Assembly: GCA_963819115.1 (NCBI GenBank)
Contig: CAWFUR010000010.1
Coordinates: 124,001 to 188,000, forward strand
Length of the DNA stretch: 64,000 nt
Reading direction: 5' to 3'
Origin: JACVRW01 sp963819115
GTDB lineage: Bacteria; Actinomycetota; Thermoleophilia; Solirubrobacterales; Thermoleophilaceae
Of the stretch, positions 49,175 to 56,405 are shown in pieces (the stretch's first letter is position 1; every line of letters starts with the position of its first letter). The notes beneath the pieces were generated by a model. The model searched no databases. It worked only from the letters and a program-made list of their open reading frames with translations, and was not told the DNA's origin. The translations under genes were made by a program, and so were the position numbers.

Positions 49175-49950
49175 GCCCCCGCCCGCCCCTTCGCGAGGCC
49201 GTGGCCCTCGGGCTGCTCCAGGGGGCGACGGAACTGGTGCCGGTGTCGAGCTCGGCCCATCTCTGCGTGGTCCCGCGGATGCTCGGCTTCGCCTATCCGC
49301 GCCTCGGCCACGCGGAGCGCAAGTCCTTCGAGGTGGCCCTGCACGCCGGGTCGGCCCCGGTGGTGGCCGCGGTGGCGCTGCGCTCGGGGCCCCTGCCCCC
49401 GCCGCTCGACCTGGCCCTCACTGTGCTTCCCGCCGCGCTGGTCGGTCTTGCCTTCGAACGGCCGATCGAGCGGCGTCTGGGGGGTCCAATGGGCGTGGGC
49501 CTTGCGCAGCTCGCCGCGGGCCTGGCGCTGGTGGCCGCCGACCGTCGCGGCGGCATGCGCGCCGTGCCTGACCGGGCGGACCACCTCGCCGTGGGAGTGG
49601 CCCAGGCCGCGGCGCTGATCCCCGGGGTGTCGCGCGCCGGAGCGGTGCTCACGGCTGCGCGCTGGCGCGGGCTCTCCCGTCCCGCCGCGCTCACGCTCGC
49701 GCTTCAGGCCGCTCTGCCGGTGACCGCCGGGGCCGTGGCGCTGAAGGGCACCCGGATGGCGAAGGAGGGCCTGCCGGAGGGAGCGGCGCCGGCGATGCTG
49801 GCCGGCGCACTGGCCTCGCTGGCGTCCGCGGCGCTGGCCCAGAGGGCGCTTCGCGGGGTACGGAACACCCGCTCGTATATCCCCCTGGCGGGCTACCGAA
49901 TGGGCTTCGGAGCGCTCGCCGTGGCCTACGCCTGGACGAAACGCCGATGA
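49171..49950 (+). CDS. uppP: Undecaprenyl-diphosphatase (UppP/BacA-like)
   Basis: About 259 residues, eight hydrophobic helices. The first motif is 'LLQGATELVPVSSSAHL' and the second 'IPGVSRAGAVLTAARW', matching the UppP catalytic loops (E-G-x-x-E, P-x-S-S and P-G-x-S-R-S-G, here with Ala for the second Ser). The enzyme recycles undecaprenyl diphosphate to the monophosphate lipid carrier. No ATG or GTG gives a full first helix: CTG 49171 does and overlaps the dedA stop (CTGA), while GTG 49201 would leave only three residues before the first motif. CTG is proposed. The context with dedA (a possible carrier flippase) is consistent. Confidence 0.85.
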   Translation: MSPRPPLREAVALGLLQGATELVPVSSSAHLCVVPRMLGFAYPRLGHAERKSFEVALHAGSAPVVAAVALRSGPLPPPLDLALTVLPAALVGLAFERPIERRLGGPMGVGLAQLAAGLALVAADRRGGMRAVPDRADHLAVGVAQAAALIPGVSRAGAVLTAARWRGLSRPAALTLALQAALPVTAGAVALKGTRMAKEGLPEGAAPAMLAGALASLASAALAQRALRGVRNTRSYIPLAGYRMGFGALAVAYAWTKRR

Positions 49951-50025
49951 AAGATCCCTGGTGCTGAGCCCTTTTCCCCCCTACAGTGAGATGAGGCGGG
50001 GCTAGGCACGAACGCTCGCACCCCC

Positions 50026-51786
50026 TTGTCCTCCAGCATCCTCCCCACTCCCTCCCAGAGCCGAGAGCCCAACGGCTGGACCGAGCGCGCGTCCGCCCGG
50101 CTGGTCGAGGACATCCGTGCCCTCCTGCGCGTGGACGGCGTTGCCTTCGTCACGGTGGACGAGGAACAGCGGCAGATGACGCGTGCCGCCGGGTGGTTCG
50201 CCAACCGGGAGCTGGACGAGGCGCTTCAGCCCGCTGGCACCCGCACTCTCGACCACGGCCGGCCCGGCCTGGTGGAGGCCGCGCTCGGCCGCGGGCGCCC
50301 ACTGCTCCTCCCGCGTGTGGAGGCCTGGGAGGCCGCACCCGACCTGCTGGCAGAGCTGATGGACACGCTCGGGGAGGAGCGGGCCACCGAGGTGTGGCGC
50401 TCCTTCCGCGCGGCGTCGGTGATCGCCTGGCGCATGCGCACGGCCATCGGCCGCCCGCTCGGGGTGATCCTGCTGGCCTCGCTCGACCCCTCCGCGCCGC
50501 TCGGCGCCGACGACCTGCGGAGCGTGGAGGTGGTCACCGACCTCACCGCGATGGCCATGGAGGGGGCATCGCTGCTCGAGACGGAGGCGCGCCGCGCCCG
50601 GGACGAGCTGCGCCTGAAGCGCGCCGCCGAGGCCGTGTCGGGCTCGCTCGAGGCGGAGGAGGTGCACCGGCGGGTGGTGGACCACGCCGCGAGCGTGACC
50701 GGCGGAAGCAAGGCGCTGCTCACCCGCCTGGACTCGCGCGCCCGCGAGCTGCGGGCCGTGGCCAGCGTGGACTTCTCGCTGGGCGAGGAGGGTGGTCGCC
50801 TGTCCCTGGACGGCGGTGCCGTGGGCCAGGTCGCGCGCACCCGCAGCGCCGTGCTCCTCCGGCGCGCGGACGCCGAGGGCCAGGACGACCGCATGATGCG
50901 CACCGAGGGAATCGGCTGCTTCATGCACGCGCCCCTCGAGCTCGGGCCGCGGCTCTACGGCGTGCTGAGCGTGGCGCACGAGGATCCGGACCGCTTCGGG
51001 AACGAGGACCTCGAGCTGCTGGTGCAGCTCGCCCGCTCCTCCACTGCGGCCATCGCCAACGCCATCGACTTCGAGCGCGAGCGGCGCATCGCCCGCGCGC
51101 TGACCCTCGGCTTCGTTCCCGAGTCCCTGCCCGAGCTGCCCGGCTACGAGACCGGGCTGCTCTACTCGCCCGCGGCGGGCGAGCCCACCGGTGGCGACAT
51201 CTACGGGATCTGGAAGCTGCCGGACGGGGACGTGGCCCTGTTGATCGGCGATGTGGCCGGCAAGGGAGTGGAGACCGCGGCGCTGAGCGCCATGGTGCGC
51301 TTCTTCGTGGAGGCGCGCAGCTGGGACGAGACCTCCCCCGCCACCGTGCTTGCGCAGACCAACGCGATGCTCGGTGGCCGCCTGCCGGCCGACAGCTTCG
51401 TGACCGCCTTCATGGGCGTGCTCTCCGAGGGCTCGCTCCGGTATGCCAACGCCGGACACCTGCCGCCGCTGCTGGTGGCGGGCGGCGAGGCGCGCAGCCT
51501 GGAGGGCACCGCGCTGCCGCTGGGGGTGTCGGGCAACACGCGGTACGACGAGGCCGAGCTGGCCCTCCCCCAGGGCGAGCTGCTCTTCGCCTACACCGAC
51601 GGCCTGATCGAGGCCCGCCGCTCGGGCGAGCTGTTCGGCCACGACCGCCTGGCCCGGCTTGTGGCGGACACCGCCCGCAAGCACGCCCCGGCGGATCTGG
51701 TCCAGGTCGTCCACGGCGAGATCGCGAGCTGGGCGGGCGGCCTCACCGACGACGCCGTGGCGCTCGCTCTTCAGCGCCGTCCCTGA
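50026..51786 (+). CDS. GAF-domain SpoIIE-type protein phosphatase
   Basis: 586 residues. Two GAF-like sensor regions (about 20-185 and 200-345) lead to a PP2C/SpoIIE catalytic domain: 'PTGGDIYGIWKLPDGDVALLIGDVAGKG' (as 'TGGDIYGIW' and 'LLIGDVAGKGVETA'), 'YANAGHLPPLLV', 'LFAYTDGLIEAR' and the final acidic 'TDDAVALAL'. These phosphatases usually act on anti-anti-sigma factors in partner-switching stress control. No sigma factor, STAS or anti-sigma gene is in the window. The start is TTG 50026 by default, since no in-frame ATG or GTG lies upstream before a stop. TACAGT (49982-49987) may be the -10. Confidence 0.88.
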   Translation: MSSSILPTPSQSREPNGWTERASARLVEDIRALLRVDGVAFVTVDEEQRQMTRAAGWFANRELDEALQPAGTRTLDHGRPGLVEAALGRGRPLLLPRVEAWEAAPDLLAELMDTLGEERATEVWRSFRAASVIAWRMRTAIGRPLGVILLASLDPSAPLGADDLRSVEVVTDLTAMAMEGASLLETEARRARDELRLKRAAEAVSGSLEAEEVHRRVVDHAASVTGGSKALLTRLDSRARELRAVASVDFSLGEEGGRLSLDGGAVGQVARTRSAVLLRRADAEGQDDRMMRTEGIGCFMHAPLELGPRLYGVLSVAHEDPDRFGNEDLELLVQLARSSTAAIANAIDFERERRIARALTLGFVPESLPELPGYETGLLYSPAAGEPTGGDIYGIWKLPDGDVALLIGDVAGKGVETAALSAMVRFFVEARSWDETSPATVLAQTNAMLGGRLPADSFVTAFMGVLSEGSLRYANAGHLPPLLVAGGEARSLEGTALPLGVSGNTRYDEAELALPQGELLFAYTDGLIEARRSGELFGHDRLARLVADTARKHAPADLVQVVHGEIASWAGGLTDDAVALALQRRP

Positions 51787-51800
51787 AGGACCGTTCCCAG

Positions 51801-51868
51801 GGAGGAGCGGGGCCCCGGCGAGGAGCGCAGCCCGGCCGGTGGTCGGGCGAGCACCGGAGCATTCCATC
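51801..51868. repeat. Dispersed hairpin repeat, composite copy R7
   Basis: Two left arms (GAGGAGCGGGGCC and GAGGAGCGCAGCC), then a CCCGGCC/GGTCGGG stem containing one G-T pair and a single right arm. It lies 14 bases after the phosphatase stop and just before purM. Confidence 0.82.
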
Positions 51869-51875
51869 CGGTTGA

Positions 51876-52976
51876 ATGGGCCCGATGCCTGAGGGGGCCT
51901 ACGCGCGCGCCGGCGTTGACCAGAGCCGCTCCGCCGATGCCGTGGGGGCGCTGGTGGGCGCGCTGGCGCGTATCGACCTGGGGCGCGAGTCCCGAGTGGC
52001 GCTGCGCTCCGGGCACTACGCGAACGTCCTGCGCCTCGACGACAAGCAGGGACTCGCCCTGTCCTCCGACGGCGTGGGCACCAAGGTGATCCTGTGCGAG
52101 CAGCTTCGCCGGTTCGACACGGTGGGCATCGACCTGGTGGCGATGAACGCGAACGACATCATCTGCGTGGGCGCCGAGCCGATCGCGCTGCTGGACTACG
52201 TGGCCGTGGAGACCGCCGATCCCGAGGCGCTTGGGCAGATAGGCGAGGGCCTGCGGCGGGGGGCGGAGATGGCGGGCGTCGAGATCCCGGGCGGGGAGCT
52301 GGCGGTGCTGCCCGAGCTGATCCGCGGACACCCCTCCCCGCACGGCTTCGACCTGGCCGGCTTCTGCGTGGGCCTCGTGGCCCTGGACGAGATCGTGACC
52401 GGCGCCGCCGTGCAGCCGGGGGACGCGGTGGTGGGCATTCCCTCGAGCGGCATCCACTCGAACGGCCTGACGCTGGCCCGCTCGACGCTGACCGATCTGG
52501 ACGAGCGCCCGCCCGAGCTGGGCGGCGCGAGCGTCGGTGAGACGCTGCTGGAGCCCACCGTGATCTACGTGCGCGCGGTTCGGGAGCTGCTGGCCTCGGC
52601 CGTGGATGTGCGCGGCCTCGCGCACATCACCGGTGAGGGCTTCCTCAACCTCCTGCGCCTGGACGCCGAGGTGGGCTACCGGCTGGACTCGCTGCCCGAG
52701 CCGCCCCCGGTGTTTGAGCTGATCGCGGAGCGCGGCCAGGTGGCGCCGGCGGAGCTCTACGAGGTCTTCAACATGGGCGTGGGATTCTGCTGCGTGGTGC
52801 CGGAGGCCTCGGCCGCGGAGGCCGCGGAGCTCCTCTCAAAGCACCATCCCGGCGCCACCGTGATCGGCCACACCACCGCCGAGGCGGGAGTGGTGGAGCT
52901 GCCGGAGCAGGGTCTAGTGGGGCGGCGGGACGGCGGACTCGTCGCCGCCTGGGGAGGAGCGGAGCCCGATCGTTGA
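51876..52976 (+). CDS. purM: Phosphoribosylformylglycinamidine cyclo-ligase
   Basis: 366 residues from ATG 51876 (ATG 51885 also possible). 'YARAGVDQ' at the N-terminus, 'SSDGVGTKV' and 'MNANDIICVGAEPIALLDY', then 'GIPSSGIHSNGLTLARS' and 'ITGEGFLNLLRL' are the PurM signatures (ATP and substrate sites of the AIR synthetase fold). It makes aminoimidazole ribonucleotide from FGAM and ATP, the fifth step of purine synthesis. No other pur gene is in the window. The C-terminal end (final 'GGAEPDR') is encoded by hairpin repeat R8, whose loop supplies the TGA stop, so the normal C-terminus has been replaced or extended. Confidence 0.92.
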   Translation: MGPMPEGAYARAGVDQSRSADAVGALVGALARIDLGRESRVALRSGHYANVLRLDDKQGLALSSDGVGTKVILCEQLRRFDTVGIDLVAMNANDIICVGAEPIALLDYVAVETADPEALGQIGEGLRRGAEMAGVEIPGGELAVLPELIRGHPSPHGFDLAGFCVGLVALDEIVTGAAVQPGDAVVGIPSSGIHSNGLTLARSTLTDLDERPPELGGASVGETLLEPTVIYVRAVRELLASAVDVRGLAHITGEGFLNLLRLDAEVGYRLDSLPEPPPVFELIAERGQVAPAELYEVFNMGVGFCCVVPEASAAEAAELLSKHHPGATVIGHTTAEAGVVELPEQGLVGRRDGGLVAAWGGAEPDR

Positions 52977-52998
52977 TCGGGCGGGCACCGGACCATGC
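52953..52998. repeat. Dispersed hairpin repeat, copy R8 (inside the purM 3' end)
   Basis: The left arm is coding and the TGA stop of purM (52974-52976) is the loop-proximal part of the stem CCCGATC-GTT-GATCGGG. The tail CCATGCC reaches the stop (CTA, 52999-53001) of the convergent DsbA-fold gene. Confidence 0.85.
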
Positions 52999-53874
52999 CT
53001 ACGCCGGCTCCCATAGCGTTCCCGTAAGCACGCGGATCGGGCGCACCCTGCCCTCGGCGGCGAGCCGCCAGAGCTCGGCCGAGGCCGACTGCTCCGACAG
53101 GTCGCACACCGCCTCCACCTCCACGGTGGCCATCCGTCCGAAGCGCCGCAGCGCGGCCTGCGGCTCGGGGTGCGGCTCGTCCACGGGTGTGGCGCCGGCG
53201 GCCAGGGCGGCGGTCCGCCACTCCTCGTAGGACGCGTCCCCGAGCAACCAGCTCCGCTCGCCCGCGTCCCCGTCGAACCTGAGGGCCGGGAACACGATGC
53301 GCTCGCCACCCTGCCCCTGCTTCACCCCGCCGCGCTCCCGGACCTCGTGGGACGGGGACCGCGTGTCCTCCAGGTCCGCCCCGAAGGCCTCCACGATCGC
53401 GTTCGACGCCACGTCGATCCGGAACCGCTTCACGTCCAGGCTGGCCTCCCGGGCCGTGTCCACCAGCGCCTCGGTGGTGTCGAGCTTGCGGCGCAGGCAC
53501 ATGAGCCCCTCACGCACGGCACGCAGGTAGCGCTCCTCGGCCTCGGGCCCCTGCTCCGCCGCCGCCTTCACGGCCATGCAGGCCGGGAACGTGCTCCTGA
53601 TCGGCCCCTCCGACCACAACCGCGGATCGATGGGCATTCGCGTGTTCGCGGCGCGCTCGAGCCAGTGGAGGAGGAGCGTCTCGTAGATCCGGCCCTCCTC
53701 GAGCCCGGCCTCGGCGTCCGAGTATCCGGCCTCGTAGTCTCGTGCCAATCCGCCCATTACGTAGGTGAATTGCAGGTCTTTGCCGAACTCCACCATCAGA
53801 GCCCGGCGACTCGGCTCGGCTCCCCAGGAGGCCGAGCAGGCCGGGTCGGTGTAGTAATGAACGCGAACAGGCAT
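52999..53874 (-). CDS. DsbA-fold thioredoxin-like protein
   Basis: 291 residues. 'VHYYTDPACSASWGAEPSRR' opens a DsbA/2-hydroxychromene isomerase-type thioredoxin domain in which the CxxC motif is 'CSAS', so only the first Cys is kept. A helical insert follows ('RRALMVEFGKDLQFTYVMGG'; 'CMAVKAAAEQG'), and then the C-terminal 'VFPALRFDGDAGERSWLLGD' strand region with the cis-Pro ('VFPALRF'). A disulfide oxidase needs two Cys, so this is more likely an isomerase-like or redox-sensing member. A late segment ('CDLSEQSASAELWRLAAEGRV') looks like an added helical domain. It is divergent from the kinase gene with only 17 bases between starts. Confidence 0.78.
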   Translation of the reverse strand: MPVRVHYYTDPACSASWGAEPSRRALMVEFGKDLQFTYVMGGLARDYEAGYSDAEAGLEEGRIYETLLLHWLERAANTRMPIDPRLWSEGPIRSTFPACMAVKAAAEQGPEAEERYLRAVREGLMCLRRKLDTTEALVDTAREASLDVKRFRIDVASNAIVEAFGADLEDTRSPSHEVRERGGVKQGQGGERIVFPALRFDGDAGERSWLLGDASYEEWRTAALAAGATPVDEPHPEPQAALRRFGRMATVEVEAVCDLSEQSASAELWRLAAEGRVRPIRVLTGTLWEPA

Positions 53875-53891
53875 AGATAAGCGGAAACTAG

Positions 53892-55379
53892 ATGACGGTG
53901 ACGGACACTCAGATAGGGCAGAGGTACCAGCTCGGCGAGAAGGTCGGGTCCGGCGGGATGTCGAGCGTGTACCGCGCGTTCGACCCCACGCTCGAGCGCT
54001 GGGTGGCGATCAAGATGATGCACCGGGACATCACGAGCGACCCGGACCAGCTCGAGCGCTTCCGGCGCGAGGCCCGCGCGGTGGCCCAGCTGAATCACCC
54101 GCACGTGGTGACCGTGATCGACGCGGGCGAGGACGACGGCACCCCCTACATCGTGCTCGAGTACGTGGAGGGCGAGACGCTCAAGGACCGGATCCGGCGG
54201 ATGGGCCGCCTGCCCGTGTCCGAGGCCGTGGCCTACGCCATCGAGATCGGCCGCGCGCTCTCGTGCGCCCACGCCAACCGGCTGGTGCACCGCGACATCA
54301 AGCCCCAGAACGTGCTCATCGCGGGCGACGGCAGGGCCAAGGTCACGGACTTCGGCATCGCCCGCTCGCTCGAGGCGCACGGGCTGACCGCCGCCGGCCG
54401 GGTGCTCGGCACCACCGACTACGTATCGCCCGAGCAGGCCCTGGGGCACGACGTGACCCAGCAGTCGGACCTCTACTCGCTCGGGATCGTGCTCTTCGAG
54501 ATGCTCACCGGCGAGCCTCCCTTCAGGGCCGACACCCAGGTGGCGGTGGCCATGAAGCACGTGAAGGAGCCGATGCCCGACGTGCAGACCCTGCGGCCGG
54601 AGATCTCGGCCGCGCTGGCCGCCGTGGTGGACCGCGCCACCGCCAAGGAGACCCGCAACCGCTACGCCACGGCCGACGAGATGGTCCATGACCTCGAGGA
54701 GGCGCTGGGAATCGAGGCCGCCCGCGCCGGCGAGGCCACGGGGGAGGCCACCACGATCCTTCGCTCGCTCCCGGGGGACACGGCCGACTTCGTCCCGGAG
54801 AGGCTTCGCCACCCGCGCCGGACGCTCGTGCTCGGCGTGATCGCCATAGCGCTGGTGGCCGGCGGCCTCGCGTTCCTCGGCACCCGCACCGAGAAGGGCG
54901 CCGGCGGCTCGGTGACCCCGGGCGCCGGCCGGCTCACCGAGGTCCGGCTGGGGCAGAACGCGGCCAGCGACTACGACCCCGAGGGCGATGACAACCAGGA
55001 GTACCCCGCCGCCGCGCGCTTCGCCATCGACGGCATCCGGCCGACCAACTGGGAGACCGAGACCTATCAGGGCGGGCAGTGGCCCGGCGGCAAGACCGGC
55101 GTGGGCCTGTACGTGGACGCGGACCACGCCATCCGCGCCCGCCGGCTGGACCTGGTGAGCTCCACACCCGGCTTCCAGGCCGCGATCTATGGCTCGGCCA
55201 GCGGCGTGCCCGCCGACATCGGCGGCTGGACGCGGCTCACCCCGCCGGCCACGGTGGGCGAGGAGAAGAGCTTCACCCTCGGCCGCGACGGGCGCCGCTA
55301 CCGCTACTACCTGGTGTGGATCACGAAGCTGCCGGAGGCGGGCAAGGCCCGGATCCAGGAATTGGGGCTTAAACGCTGA
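53892..55379 (+). CDS. Transmembrane Ser/Thr protein kinase with extracellular beta-domain
   Basis: 495 residues. A Hanks-type kinase domain (about 12-270) has 'GSGGMSSVYRA', the Lys in 'VAIKMM', 'VHRDIKPQNVLI', 'TDFGIARS' and 'TTDYVSPEQ', all catalytic residues present. A membrane helix ('TLVLGVIAIALVAGGLAFL') leads to an extracellular beta domain of about 150 residues ('AARFAIDGIRPTNWETETYQ' in parts; 'IYGSASGVPADIGGWTRLTP'), which looks like a discoidin/F5-8C-type carbohydrate-binding domain. It is not a PASTA kinase, so it is distinct from the one at 56402. It may sense a surface glycan. Translation starts 17 bases from the divergent DsbA-fold gene. Confidence 0.9.
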   Translation: MTVTDTQIGQRYQLGEKVGSGGMSSVYRAFDPTLERWVAIKMMHRDITSDPDQLERFRREARAVAQLNHPHVVTVIDAGEDDGTPYIVLEYVEGETLKDRIRRMGRLPVSEAVAYAIEIGRALSCAHANRLVHRDIKPQNVLIAGDGRAKVTDFGIARSLEAHGLTAAGRVLGTTDYVSPEQALGHDVTQQSDLYSLGIVLFEMLTGEPPFRADTQVAVAMKHVKEPMPDVQTLRPEISAALAAVVDRATAKETRNRYATADEMVHDLEEALGIEAARAGEATGEATTILRSLPGDTADFVPERLRHPRRTLVLGVIAIALVAGGLAFLGTRTEKGAGGSVTPGAGRLTEVRLGQNAASDYDPEGDDNQEYPAAARFAIDGIRPTNWETETYQGGQWPGGKTGVGLYVDADHAIRARRLDLVSSTPGFQAAIYGSASGVPADIGGWTRLTPPATVGEEKSFTLGRDGRRYRYYLVWITKLPEAGKARIQELGLKR

Positions 55380-55388
55380 GCCACGCCA

Positions 55389-55442
55389 GGCGAGGAGCGC
55401 AGCCCGATCGGTGATCGGGCGAGCACCGCAGCCATGCCATCA
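55389..55442. repeat. Dispersed hairpin repeat, copy R9
   Basis: Between convergent genes, the most complete copy: both arms, stem CCCGATC/GATCGGG and the terminal ATGCCATCA, which encodes the stop of ddl (55440-55442). Confidence 0.88.
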
Positions 55443-56405
55443 GTAGCGGTACTTCCGCTCCTCTTCATGCCGCTCCACCCCTAGGCGCACCAGCCGGTCC
55501 AGCAGCTCGGGGTAGGCGATCCCGTCGGCCTCCAGGAGCTTCGCGTAGACGCTGGTGGCCGTGAACCCGGGGATCGTGTTCAGCTCGTTCACCAGAACGT
55601 TCCCGTCCTCGACGAAGAAGTCCACCCGGGCCATGCCCGAGCAGCCCACGATGCCGAACACCTCGAGCGCCAACCGGCGCACCGTCTCGAGCGTCTCCTC
55701 CGGCAGGCGGGCGGGAACGATCAGGTCCATTCCGCCGGATCCGTACTTGGCCTCGTAGTCGTACCAGCCGGAGTCGGCGCGGAGCACGATCTCACCCGGC
55801 CGTGAGGCGATCGGGTCGCGGTGGCCGAGCACCGAGCACTCCACCTCGGCCCCCTCCACCAGCCGCTCCACCAACACCACCGGGTCGTGCTCGAAGGCCC
55901 TCTCCAGCGCATGGTCGAGCTCCACCTCGGACCAGGCCTTCGAGATCCCCACCGACGAGCCGAGACGGGCCGGCTTCACGAACAGCGGCAGGGCCAGCGC
56001 CCCGAGGTCAAGCGGACGGCCGTGCCGGGCCACCGCGTACTCCACCTGGGGCACGCCGTGCGCGGCGAGCAGGTCCTTGAACAGCGACTTGTCCATGGCA
56101 AGGGCGGACGCGGCCACCCCCGCTCCCACGTAGGGCACGTCAAGCAGCTCCAGCAGCCCCTGCACCGTGCCGTCCTCGCCGAACGGCCCATGGAGGACGG
56201 GGAACGCGGCGTCCGCTCCCGCCAGGCCCCCGCCGGGCTCCAGCGCCAGCGGCTCTCCCGCGAGCATCCAGCGCCCATCGCGCTCGAGCAGGATCTCCAC
56301 CGGCTCGTGGCCACCCTCGGACAGGCCGGCGCGCACCGACTCGGCAGACCTGAGCGACACCTCGTGCTCGCTCGAGCGGCCGCCGCCCAGCACTGCGACC
56401 CTCAC
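55440..56405 (-). CDS. ddl: D-alanine--D-alanine ligase
   Basis: 321 residues, full length. 'LGGGRSSEHEVSLRSAESV' is the Ddl N-terminal signature. The ATP-grasp domain shows 'LFVKPARLGSSVGISKA', the 'VVLVERLVEGAEVECSVLG' strand and 'FFVEDGNVLVNELNTIPGFT' (as 'NELNTIPGFT') with the metal-binding Glu and Asn. It makes D-Ala-D-Ala for the peptidoglycan precursor. GTG 56405 overlaps the stop of the PASTA kinase gene (GTGA), so it is the last gene of the wall-synthesis operon. Its stop codon lies in repeat R9. Confidence 0.95.
   Translation of the reverse strand: MRVAVLGGGRSSEHEVSLRSAESVRAGLSEGGHEPVEILLERDGRWMLAGEPLALEPGGGLAGADAAFPVLHGPFGEDGTVQGLLELLDVPYVGAGVAASALAMDKSLFKDLLAAHGVPQVEYAVARHGRPLDLGALALPLFVKPARLGSSVGISKAWSEVELDHALERAFEHDPVVLVERLVEGAEVECSVLGHRDPIASRPGEIVLRADSGWYDYEAKYGSGGMDLIVPARLPEETLETVRRLALEVFGIVGCSGMARVDFFVEDGNVLVNELNTIPGFTATSVYAKLLEADGIAYPELLDRLVRLGVERHEEERKYRY

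Noticed and set aside
52757..53500. Minus-strand open frame bridging purM and the DsbA-fold gene through repeat R8
   Set aside because: It runs through the hairpin repeat and both genes in the wrong frame; the peptide from the repeat region is an artefact shared by other repeat copies.
21627..55442. The dispersed repeats as standard intrinsic terminators or as an IS element's ends
   Set aside because: No U-tract follows any copy on either strand. No transposase lies between or beside copies, and there are no clear target-site duplications.
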